Shown: positions 26,101-37,400 of the stretch, piece after piece | Layout of the letters: every line of letters begins with the position of its first letter | Position numbering within the stretch: the first letter of the stretch is position 1 | Origin: Symsagittifera roscoffensis | Lineage: Eukaryota > Xenacoelomorpha > Acoela > Convolutidae | Assembly (NCBI RefSeq): GCF_963678635.1 | Contig: NC_087063.1 | Span: 2,268,073 to 2,332,072 of the forward strand | DNA length: 64,000 nucleotides | Direction of reading: 5' to 3' | Translations under genes and position numbers: made by a program | The notes under the pieces: generated by a model | What the model saw: only the letters and a program-made list of their open reading frames with translations | Database searches by the model: none | Told to the model about the DNA's origin: nothing

Positions 26101-28337
26101 GTGAACAAAAACATGCTTAAAATGCAGTTTTTTTGAGCCACATGATTTCAAAAGAAACATATTTATGTATTTTTTAATTTCGTCTTTTGTTCATTTCTTT
26201 CTCTTGTTTTCGATCTTTTTTGAAGACAATTTTTAGTTACCCATGCTTTATTGCAACATAAGTAGAAGAGTTATAGTATTTTGACTAGTATTTTCGGGCA
26301 ATTTCTAAGTTTTCGAAAAAATCACTACAATTCTACAGGTGAGGTTTCTCAAATTTTGGATCTTGGGATTATGAAAATTCAATCATAAAATCATGACTAT
26401 AATCAGCGCGGTTTGATAAAATATGTTAGTCAAACGATTTCAATCGATGGAAAAAAATGTTCATCATTTAATTCCATACCATATCATACGAGAAAATTTT
26501 TCATTAATGGAATCATATGACTGGCTTTTTTCAACTGATGGAATTTTATAAAAAGCATTTTTAAATGGACAAAAAAGTTGTTTTTGGTGTTATTTGTTTT
26601 ATACTTTGATTTTTTGTTCTAATTACTTTGTCGATTATTAATTATGTGACATCGTTAAAGGTAAAATTTCAAAATTAAATTTTTCTGTGGAAATTTGGTT
26701 CGGGCACAGATCTACTTTAACAAATTAAATGCAAATTAAAAGATTTTCTCTCATTTTGAAGTTTTTGCCGGGAAAAAAACCTTATTTTTTTGTAAAGTTT
26801 AACAAATAAAAAAAGCTTTTCCAGCAAAAAGGCAATAAATTTATTCCGAATTTTTTGAGCTCTCATATATGTAAATTGTTTTCTAAGCGTTATATACGTT
26901 TTCTTTACAGCAAATTGTAAGAAATGCCTGTATTCAAGTAAATCCAATCCAAAAATACGTGAGAAAAACGAACAAAAAGTGAACAAAAACATGCTTAAAA
27001 TGCAGTTTTTTTGAGCCACATGATTTCAAAAGAAACATACTTATGTATTTTTTAATTTCGTCTTTTGTTCATTTCTTTCTCTTGTTTTCGATCTTTTTTG
27101 AAGACAATTTTTAGTTACCCATGCTTTATTGCAACATAAGTAGAAGAGTTATAGTATTTTGACTAGTATTTTCGGGCAATTTCTAAGTTTTCGAAAAAAT
27201 CACTACAATTCTACAGGTGAGGTTTCTCAAATTTTGGATCTTGGGATTATGAAAATTCAATCATAAAATCATGACTATAATCAGCGCGGTTTGATAAAAT
27301 ATGTTAGTCAAACGATTTCAATCGATGGAAAAAAATGTTCATCATTTAATTCCATACCATATCATACGAGAAAATTTTTCATTAATGGAATCATATGACT
27401 GGCTTTTTTCAACTGATGGAATTTTATAAAAAGCATTTTTAAATGGACAAAAAAGTTGTTTTTGGTGTTATTTGTTTTATACTTTGATTTTTTGTTCTAA
27501 TTACTTTGTCGATTATTAATTATGTGACATCGTTAAAGGTAAAATTTCAAAATTAAATTTTTCTGTGGAAATTTGGTTCGGGCACAGATCTACTTTAACA
27601 AATTAAATGCAAATTAAAAGATTTTCTCTCATTTTGAAGTTTTTGCCGGGAAAAAAACCTTATTTTTTTGTAAAGTTTAACAAATAAAAAAAGCTTTTCC
27701 AGCAAAAAGGCAATAAATTTATTCCGAATTTTTTGAGCTCTCATATATGTAAATTGTTTTCTAAGCGTTATATACGTTTTCTTTACAGCAAATTGTAAGA
27801 AATGCCTGTATGAATTGTCATTCAGTTTTTATTTATGGAAAAAGAGCATAAACATTTTCTTGTATTGGGGTCAATTCGTTACGTTATGGGAAAAATATTC
27901 GCGACAAATCCTAATCGCTGCGGATAATATACATTTAAAAAGCACATTCCGGAGAACTCCCTACGAACAGATTCAGGGCGCATCCAGAGTTTTCTCGAAG
28001 TTTGGCAGATTTTTCAAAGTTTTTGTCGACCTTGTATTAATTTTTTTCTCCCCCTTAAATTTTAGAGTCCAACCGAAATACATTTCAACTCCTTCCCAAA
28101 TTAGCATAAAATTTTTTCTTTAGGAAAGGCAGTTTGTCCGAAGTGGTGCGTATGGTTAAGAAAGGAGGCTACATAGCAGTCATCATGGTCGCCAGACACT
28201 GGCCTGAAGAATTTAGAGACCACATTGCTCTTATGGAGGGGGAGGGACTGGTTAAGACTCTTCAAGTGGATGCATTTGATTCCGACATGTATATGAGAGA
28301 AGTAGCAGCCGTCGCTTTTGTCCTGGAGAAACTGTGA
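20171..28337 (+). CDS. METTL27-like SAM-dependent methyltransferase, copy A, five exons, 248 aa
   Basis: Predicted class I S-adenosylmethionine-dependent methyltransferase of the METTL27 (WBSCR27) type. The substrate is unknown. Exons: 20171-20346, 22019-22146, 24256-24379, 25454-25558 and 28124-28337. Exon 1 encodes an acidic, Ser- and Asn-rich N-terminus. YDRSAKNYEIMTDQLHWRAP (from ~57) matches the family's region before the fold. Motif I is DIGAGTGLSG at 102-111, followed by VDALEPSANM at the second strand, and MYDLAFSVGVFSD and VRMVKKGGYIAVIM mark strands 4 and 5. Intron 3 uses a GC donor (24380-24381). The others are GT-AG. The start is the first ATG, shared in position with copy B. Phases are consistent and no stop interrupts the frame. 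Confidence 0.9.
22487..22640 (+). repeat. Insertion in intron 2 of copy A, shared with copy B
   Basis: A G-rich start (GGAGGGGGGGGCAGTGAGG), then AGGGATTCGACCCCCCTGAC and an AAGGCGTTTTAAAATCGCC-like end, resembles 33487-33650 in intron 2 of copy B. It was probably present before the gene duplicated. Confidence 0.55.
22660..22715 (+). repeat. tRNA-like (polymerase III box) fragment in intron 2 of copy A
   Basis: TTGCTCTACTGGTATC resembles an A box and AGGTTCAAATCT a B box, about 36 bp apart. No complete cloverleaf closes. It is probably a SINE head. Confidence 0.3.
23905..24129. repeat. Long inverted repeat (hairpin) in intron 2 of copy A
   Basis: Arms of 77 bases at 23905-23981 and 24053-24129 are near-perfect reverse complements (shared core CTTTGTTTCAAGAGTG and TACAAAGGTTTGATCA). 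A second inner pair, AGCCATGTTT and AAACATGGCT, extends the stem toward a short loop. It ends 126 bp before exon 3. It looks like a small fold-back element, and copy B lacks it at the matching place. Confidence 0.85.
26055..27810 (+). repeat. 878-bp tandem duplication in intron 4 of copy A
   Basis: The blocks 26055-26932 and 26933-27810 have the same length and are almost identical. One visible difference is AAACATATTTATG against AAACATACTTATG. The related intron of copy B (~39411-40350) has a single, diverged version, including the shared phrase AATCATAAAATCATGACT. The duplication therefore arose in copy A after the genes separated. Confidence 0.95.
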
Positions 28338-29090
28338 TAAATTTTAGATAATGAGGATTTATTTTTGTATTTCAACTGGTTGTATATATTTTTCCAGTAA
28401 ATACAGAATGCTTAAGAGTTCAATTGGCTATTTACGAGATTTTAATATATATTTTTTTGTCTTACCATGTATAAAGAGGTGGATTCAATGGTGATTTGAG
28501 TCAAATTGCTTGCTTATTTTTTTCAGTTTTGAATATCATTCGCTTCCTGGAACTGTTTTTGGGTTTTCTCATTTTTTTTAGTTGTATGGGCATTTTTTTC
28601 CTTTTATTTGTAGTTATTTATCAATGATCGAAGTGACGGCGCTTACGTACGCTTTCTGCTTCTTCTAGTTCTTATTACCCTTGCGATAAGCAAGGGTATT
28701 GCAATCGGTTATTAGATTTTTCCCATGAACATTTTTGTTCGCAGGACTCATCTGACTCATCTTTACCTTTTTTCATAATTCATTCAAATTTCTCAGCGTT
28801 GTAATTTTACTTAGGTTGACTTCAAATTTCCTTCTTTGTTTTTTGTTTCCTTGGAAAAATTCATCGGCCCAAACTATTTTGGCTTATTTTCAGCAACCTA
28901 ATGGCCTAATTTTGGGTCGTTTTAAGAAAAACACCATTTTAAAACTCCCCTCTACCCTTTTCAAAATGGTTGTATGTTTACCAATCGGTTTGTTGAAATT
29001 TTTGTTATGGAAATTTATTTCCAAACTTATTGGAAACTTTTTTAGTCTCAGAAATTGCTACTGATTTTCAAAAAAGGGGTATGTATGGAA
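28338..29090. other. Intergenic region 3' of methyltransferase A
   Basis: AT-rich DNA with no gene found. A 9-bp perfect hairpin, TACCCTTGC and GCAAGGGTA with a GATAA loop, lies at 28676-28698. No AATAAA polyadenylation signal was found close to the stop codon of copy A. Confidence 0.5.
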
Positions 29091-30400
29091 AGACCGCTTG
29101 CTTCCCTGTTTGCCTGCATGCTCCCATTGAGTCGGTTTTTGCTTGACCCCTCTGTCTACAGCTCTCGAAAAAGTCTGTGGGGAATATTTGACCCCTATTT
29201 TTGATTTCTTCGTTTTATCGAAATCAAACCCTCCAGTGTTGAATTTTTGGTTTCAATGATTAAAACGGTTTTGAAAAACACCCCAGCATAAACGGCAACG
29301 CCCATTTTATTACACAAAAAGTTATCGCCCTCAGAAAAGTCAAAATTTAGATTTTTTGACATTTTTTCTAAGTTTGTTGAATTTTCTCCAAAACTACTCT
29401 GCCATATCAGAGATTTTGGGTCCAGTTCCAAGAATGGGTTGCGGGAAGCTCATTTTTGTTTGCGACTGCGCCCAGTTTTTTTGACATCAAAAGTTATGGC
29501 ATTCGGAAAAGTAAAAATTTTGATTTTTGACCGTTTTGGACTTTTTTCAAGAACTATCTTCAAAATCTGAGTTTTTCTTGCAATCGAATTTGAAGTTTGC
29601 GTAAATCTTTTTTGCATAAGCGGCTTTGCCCTAATTTTAATTACCAAAAGCTATGATTCTCGGAAATTTCAATTTTTTTAATTTGTTGACCGTTTTTTGG
29701 GTTTTTCTCGCTAAATATGCTGCCAAATCTGATCTCATAGGTCTAAACCATAGGTGTAAATCATAGGTTGATATCATAGGGTCTCAAATCATAACAACAT
29801 GTTGGTGTAAGCTTATTTTTTTTTGCTATGCCCAGCTTGTTTAAGACAAAAATCATGGCCCTCAAACAATTCGAAGTTTGGAAACTGACAGTTTTTTGAA
29901 AACTTTTTGACTTTACGCGAAAAGTACCTGGCAGTTATCAAGTTGTGTTCAATCTAGACATCCAGTTATGGGAATTTGATCTGCTTAAGCGGCCACAACC
30001 TGTTTTTTGCAGAAAAAATTATGGATTTTGGAAAGTCTTTTGACCGTTTCATAATTTTTTTTCTCACTTTAAAATTTACGCAATCAAATCTGAGATGAAA
30101 AAATCAATTAAATGAACCGGTTGCAAAAACTGTTTCTGCAGAAGCGGTGAATTCCAATTTTGTTCAATCATATGTTATCACCTTGGGTAAATCGATTATT
30201 TCAAAGTTTTAAAAATATTTTCACTTATTTTAGTTGAGAAACAACTAAGGTTCTGGGCAAAGTCCAATTTTTGAAATCTTTTTTTTTGATGTCTCGTGAG
30301 GCATCAGTTGACCAAATTTGTTCAATTTCAAACACTTAACCATAGCTATAGCTGGATAACTAGTTCTTTTTTCGAGGCATGCGAAAACTTTAACTCACCT
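29091..30400. repeat. Diverged tandem repeat, unit ~160-200 bp
   Basis: Variants of AAAAGTTATGGCCCTCGGAAAAGTC followed by TTTTTGACCGTTTT recur at about 29316, 29487, 29645, 29848 and 30011. The spacing is 158-203 bp and similarity between units is low. It is an old minisatellite, distinct in sequence from the one at 7370-8720. No coding sequence is evident. Confidence 0.6.
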
Positions 30401-31496
30401 AGTTTTTTTTTGAAAATCTAAGTTTTTTCGGCTTTTTTTTGCGTTTGTGTTTAATCATGAGTGGTGTGAAGCTCCGCTTTGCTTCTGTGTTAAGTTTTGC
30501 GACTTGACTCTCGACTAATTTTTTAGACTGTTTTGTACTTAAAAGATTAAAAGGAGCGCAAATTACATTTTCCAATTATAAAAATTCAATTGGCTCAAAC
30601 AAAAACATTTTCGTCTTTAAGCTTGACAGTTGTACTTTGAAAGTTTAGTTTTTTGCTCAAAAAATGCTCGCTGATTTATTTTTTTCATGTTATGTGAATT
30701 TTGAAATTACTGATTCAACAGTTAAGCATTGCGGTAAGAAAATTACTCGAATTAAAACTCAGAAACTACTTAATATCTTTTGCTTCTTCTGGTCATGTTT
30801 TCCATGAAATGAAGGTGATTTGTGACATGATATCCAAACCTGGTTTGACAAGTCTTTCACGTTGATTTTACATATTTGCGTTTAATCTCGGGTTTATCGT
30901 CACCTCATCAAAAGCAAACACGTTCGTCTCATTATCTGGATTTAGTGCAGCATTCGTGATTGGACCAATTGAGGGGTTTGAACTCTTTAGTCGAATACAA
31001 TTACCCTCAATAATTTGCAACTAGTAAGTTTTCCTTCAAATTTTTAAACTTCGACTCTTTTCAAACGCATCTCTTTATTGAGTATTCTTTTACTTCCTTT
31101 TTGAAGTAGTGAAAGTTTAAGGTCACATTTTTTTCAGAAACCAATCAAAAATTATAAGAAACAAAAATTTTCACCTATTTTTGCCAAAAAACATTATTGT
31201 TTTTTGATCTATCCGTGGCGCAAAGTTGTTTTTAAAGTTTTCTATGTTTGCATACCAGTTTTTGCAAAAATACGGATTCAAGGGTTTGGTTAAGTTAACT
31301 AATGTTAAGGTTTTTGCTTAGAGGTTTATTGACAGCAACAAGCATGTAATAAAGGTATCCTTTAATTGGCAGACGAGAACTGACTTGATTTTGCAGTGTG
31401 ATCTGTGAGTTTTTAATTGACACAATATCAACCCCTTACTATTGTCGGTCAGTTTGTATTGGTTATTTTCGTGAATCCCATATTCAGAACTAGAGA

Positions 31497-34400
31497 ATGG
31501 AACCGGAACAACTAGTTTCTGGGATTAGTCCCCGGGATTTGACCAATCAGAGCGCAGATCAGAAGAATGGTTGTCACAAGGGAGAGACTAGTACTGATCC
31601 GTCGAAAGAGTGGTTGCATAACTTGTGGTGGCAAGTCAGCGATGCACAAGAGGAAACAGACTACTACGACAGGTAATTTTTCTGTACCTCCGCAACTCTA
31701 CTCTTTGAAGAGCAGGACCTTTTTTCATGCAAATGTCTCAGCTGTATGAAAGTAGTGCTGGTGTATTTTTTTTGAAATCTGACTTTCGAAAAACATAGAC
31801 CAATTTGGTATGAAAGCTTAACAAGACTGTTTGTATCAGAGCGAAGCCCTGAATGTTCCGACTGCTTTTTAAGGTTTATGGAGCAGTAATAACCAAAAAA
31901 AAATTGAATGTAATAAATAAACATGAAATTTTTTTTAGTAAAATTTGAAATTTTTTGTGAACATCATCCCCTCGCTTTCTTTCAAACAATTTGGAACGAT
32001 TTCTATGACGGACTAAATCCCCGCTTACACGTTAAAAGCGCGAAACATCGCGCGTTAATTGTCCCAAATTGGCCAAAATGGCCAAAATCGCAATCTTCAA
32101 ACCCCCATAACTTTGCGGAAAATGATCACAGGTGAAATATTTTCTCAAACTTAATCTTAGGAAAACAGTACCTTTCGAATGATATAAAAAATTCCGTCAA
32201 AAATGGCTATTTAAAAAGTCGAAATTTGTCTGAAAAAAACCACCCCGAGCACAAATATTCCGTTACTTTCGTATCGAAAGTCGGAACAAAAAATATGGAT
32301 ACCTGACCGTCGAAACAATCAAGGCCTTGCCCTGATAAGAGCAGTCTAGTTTCTCTTCATATTCAAATTTGAATAAAGTCAGCTTCATTCTGCTCAAGAA
32401 ATCGTATCAACTGCAGTTTAATATTTAAAACAAAATCATGAATGGAAACTTTGAAGGAGTTTTGTCTTTGTTTGTTGCTGGTGATTGTGAAACAGAGATT
32501 CGCTTCCCCTTACATTTTTAAGGGCGAAAAAATAAACAAGATTTAACAAATAATAAAAAAACTAGTCAAATAATTTTTTTTTGTTCTGCGGCCCAAACAC
32601 TAAGCTATGATAATCGAGCACTATCAATTAAAAAATTGCCCATTTTATTAAAAATTTCCAACGTTGATGTCTGACTTAAAAAAAATTGTGAAAATTCTGC
32701 AGCTCGTTTGAAAGTCAAAACAAAATACTGCTTATTTATTAAATTAGAATCATACGTGAAATTTGGCTTAATATCAGTTAATTACGCTCAGTATTCCCGA
32801 CAACTGAACTTTTAGTTTCTTTGAAAATTCAACCTTATATCTCATTCAATCAATGGAGATATTATCATCTTATCCATCAGCATATTTGAAATTGAGCAAA
32901 AAGCTAGTAGATTTAAAATTCTATTGTTTCGTGTTAGCAGAGTTTTTTCTAGGTTTTTTCTAGGTCAGTTTTTTTAGGAGTCCCTTCCCGCGCACTCACC
33001 GGCACCACCAGAAACATATTTTCAATTTTACAAGTTTCTGGACGAAAATCATGTTCAAGGTAGCTAACTTGAAAATGTTCGGCCTTTAGTTAGTTCCAAT
33101 TCATATTGGCAAAGCAGAGATGAGAACTGTAAAATATACGAATTACGATTTGAATCAAATGAGATTTGAATCAAATGAGACAAAGCTATGTCTCAAAAGT
33201 CGTTCTAAGTTTTTGATTTCATTTTGCTAGAACGGCTGAAGACTATGAGAGTGTGACTAATCAACTAAACTGGAGGGCTCCTCAATTGTGCATGAAGACC
33301 ATAACCAACTGGGAGCAGAAGAGTGGTGGAGCCATACCGAGGCATTCAGTTGCAATTGGTAAGTCATAAATTTTTATCCAGCTTTTATCCAGATCTGATA
33401 TAATTTGACTCTGCTATCTCGTTAGTTTCAGCAACCTGAGGTCTGATAGTGAAACGCTGCATACCATGTGGTGTTTAGTCCGAGGCAGGGGTGGACTTAT
33501 GGGGGGGGTGGCGTTGGACGCCTCTTCCTTAGGGATTCGACCCCCAGCCGACCTAAAGGGTCCCCCTTTTGTACTATTTTGAGATATCCTTTTTTGGCTG
33601 ACTGAGCCTAAAATTTTTCAAAAGGCGCTTTTGGCGCCAATATAAACTTACTTTAAATGGGAGTGCGCGCCAAAAAAACCGCAATTTATCTGACAAAATT
33701 TTCCAAAAAAAGCCCAAAAACGGCTTTTTTGACCTGTTTTTTCAAACGTTTGCCTACGGTGCAGAAAATTTGGCCATAACAGCGTCTTTTTACTGCTTTA
33801 GGATTGGTCCAAAAATCAATTTGGTCGACCTAGAAAAAAGTAGTCAAAGGTTTCGAAAATTTTTTTGAAAATCCGCCCTCACTCCCTCGAGAAAATTCTA
33901 GATCCGCCCTGGTCACAGGGGCTCAAATCCTGCCCGGACCTTGTTTTTTTTATACGGTTGAAGTCAAACATTTGTTTCTCGAAAATTTTGAACAATTGGA
34001 CAATTGTTTGTCGGCTTATTTTTTGTCAGCCTGATTTCCCAGCTTTGGAATCATCTGACGTAGCCAATCTTTAAGATAATTGGAAGCCTTTATTTAACTT
34101 TTTTTTTGGAGCTCAAAATTTTTTTGACAAACGTATTTTGTGACAATTTTTTCGTCTTCGGCTCATTGGGCGTCTACCTAAAAACAGTGATCTTGTTTTC
34201 CGCTCTTTTAAAGATACACAAAGCTTATTTAACGCTAGTGATTGGTATTAGCGACTGTGTTATTCTGAAATGAGTATTATGGAGATGAATGCATGAAGAT
34301 TTTGATAGTGTTGATTTTTCAATTTTTTTTCCCTGCTTGAAAATTTTCATCTCTTTTTCTATTCAACTGACTCCAAGTTACGAAGATCCATTTTCTCTCT

Positions 34401-37400
34401 ATATATACGGAGTGTTTTATCACTATTTAGTCTAAGTTTTTTGGTTCTTTTTCTCTCTGCTGAAAGAAAGATCTTTCAAACTCTACGTACGGATTTGCGA
34501 TTGCGCAACAAAGATTAAAGTCTCAGGTTCAAAAATAATTTTATACTTTTGTACTTTTCAAAGGAATCAGAAAAATTTAACTATCGATCCAGTTTTCTCT
34601 ATTTGGGTTACTTTTTTGGAACAAGTCGCACTCATAAAACATTAAAAACAAACACACAAAAATTTTAGGTGATTTATTTCACTCTTACTCTGAAAGTGAA
34701 ACACTGTTTTGAAAAGTCAATTTCTTTTCGGTTTTTTTACACTTTTCTACCTGTATGTTATCTTGCAAGAAATGTATTACGTTTTACGCCAGTAAAGAAA
34801 ATTAAAAGAAAAACTAGAAGTCGCTGAGAAATTCGCTAGAAATCGCTATATAATTCACCACACCTTTTTTTTGCTTAAACTCAAAATGGGAGAACTAAAA
34901 ATATTGTTTTTTTTTCTTTGACCTCAACTTTTTCTGACTCGACTTGAGAAGTAATGTACGAAGCTTGCTCTGGCGATATGCCTTAAAAATTTCTCAAAGT
35001 GAGAGAAAGTTAAGGGAATAAAAACTGGTTTGCTCGTATTAGTTTGTTCCAAAATACTGTTTTTTCTGCAAATGCTCGCTAGTTTAGAAAGAGAACAAGA
35101 CTGTTCGTATCAGGGCGAAGCCTTGAATGTTCCGACTGCATTAAATGGAGCAAAAAATAACATGAAAAGTTAAATGTAGTAAAATAAAATGAAACAGAAA
35201 AATTAAACTTGAGATTTTTTTTTGAAAACAATCTCCCCATGCGCCAATTAAAGTACAAAGGGATAGATTTCGCTCGTACTAACGTATATGTTATGGAAAA
35301 TAAGCTTCCTTCAACCAATTTGGAACAATTTCTAAGACGGATTAAATCTCCGCTTGCGCGTTATTAGCGCGAAATGTATCACGCGTTAATTGTCCAGAAT
35401 TGGCCAAAGTGGCAATCTTTAAACCCCAGTCTAAACCCCAGTCTGGCAGTTTAATGAAAAATTGATCACCGGTTTAATATCATTTCAAATTTAAGCTCAA
35501 GACAACAATACTTTTTGAATGATGTAAAAAAACTTGTCAAAAATGCCTAATTAAAAAGTCCAAATTTGTCTGAATGAAAAAACCCAACGAGCACAAATAT
35601 TCCTCTATTTCGTTACGAAAGTCGGAACAACAAGACTGCTCGTATATCAGGGCAAAGTCCAGACTGTCCCTTAATTCATATCGAATAGTTTTTGGGAAAA
35701 AATTTGTTGAAAACCCATACATTTTGGACAATATCTAGGTGTAAAATTTCATGCCAAATTAATCCGACCAAATAGCTAGTCTCAATTCAACTTGGAATGA
35801 TTTTGTTGTGCGGGATAATTCTACACGCTCTCAGCATCATAAATATACCCCTCAAAGCGCGCATAATTTAGTCCAGTACGTGTCAAATTTGGCAATTTTC
35901 AAACCCCCATAACTTTACAAAAAATAATCAGAGATGAAATACTTTTTTACATTTGAGTTCAGGAAGTCAATATCTTCAATAGGGTATAAAAAATTTTGTT
36001 GAAAATTATTATTTCAATCGGTGAAAATTGACTGAATAAAAAAAACACACCGATCATAAATATTCTGTTTTCTTCGAAAGTCGGAACAGTAAAAAGAAAT
36101 GAAAGCATGTTTTTATGTCTGTTTGAAAATTGTGCTTTGTTTGCTCTGTTTATATCCGACCATTCTAACTATAACGAACAAAACATATCGTTTTTTGATT
36201 TATACCTCTCCAATTGAATATTTTACCGCGAAAACTCTGAAAGCGTAATACGAGCAATCTCCAAATATTGCTCATTTTGTAAGCATTTATGAAAAACAGC
36301 TATAAATAGAAAAGAAAACACATGTGGAAAAAATTGCTCCATTTTGAATCGCTCGAAATTAATATCTACTTATCTTTTCTACTAATCCTTCCCTATGGGT
36401 AAAATGGATTTTGGCGTAGGAAATTTTCAGACAAATATGACAGCATCAAAGGAAGCTTGTAGGGAGTCAATTTATATCTTATCAAGAGCTTATCTGAATT
36501 TTTTTCAAGAGAAGGCCTAAAGTCTGTTTAATATCAAGTTCAAATTTTTGTGGTTTGACCTTTAATTTTTTTAAAAGTTAAACTCATTTTTTTGTTGTTG
36601 CAAGGAAGACAATTTTTTTGTTACAATGATCGAACAGCACGAAAGTAAATCTCACAAAAAAGGACCTCTTTTTTCAAATGTATAGTTTCTCTCTCTATTT
36701 TCGAAGTTTCATTTTCCAGCGAAATAAAAACTCTACCCAATAATCCATTTGTCTCAAGCGAAATAAAAACTCTACCCAATAATCCATTTGTCTCAAAATG
36801 GATAAAAATAAATTCTTTTTGATATTCCATGAGCTTTTAGGCTAGTGTTATTGTTCCTCCGACTTTCGATACGAAAGTAACGGAATATTTGTGCTCGGGG
36901 TGGGTTTTTTCTTCAGACAAATTTCGGCTTTTTAACTAGCCATTTTTGACGGAATTTTTTTTTATATCATTCAAAAGTTATTGTTGACCTGAGCTTAAAT
37001 ATGAAACGATATTTCACCTGTGATCATTTTTCGTAAAGTTATGAGGGTTTACAGATTGCCATTTTGGCCATTTTGTCCAATTTGGGACAATTAACGCGCG
37101 ATATCATTCGCGCTATTAACGCGTAAGCGGATATTTAATCCGTCTTAGAAATCGTTCCAAATTGGTTGAAAGAAGCTTATTTGCCATAATTTATTTGTTA
37201 CAAGGAACGAAATCTACTCTTTTTCAAACTTTATATGAGGGGAATGATTTTCATAAAATATTTCAAATTTTAGAGAATTTTTTAAAATTTTGTTTTATTA
37301 CATTTTTAATGCAATAATTCAAAATGAAAGGTTATTACTGCTCCATAAACCTTGAGAAGCAGTTGGAAAATTCAGAACTTTGCATTGATACAAGCTGTCT

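Larger units (their letters stand above)
19481..28400 (+). repeat. Segmental duplication, first copy (methyltransferase A)
   Basis: Similarity to 30800-40900 extends from ~0.7 kb upstream of exon 1 (shared phrases such as TTTGAACTCTTTAG and AGCAACAAGTAAG) through all five exons and parts of the introns. Exon 1 starts are 11326 bp apart. Introns have diverged and gained different insertions, so the duplication is not very recent, although exons 3-4 and their flanks remain nearly identical. Confidence 0.8.

Noticed and set aside
27815..28123. 102-codon frame before exon 5 of methyltransferase A
   Set aside because: It is not matched in copy B, has no family likeness, and the exon 4 to exon 5 junction is in phase without it.
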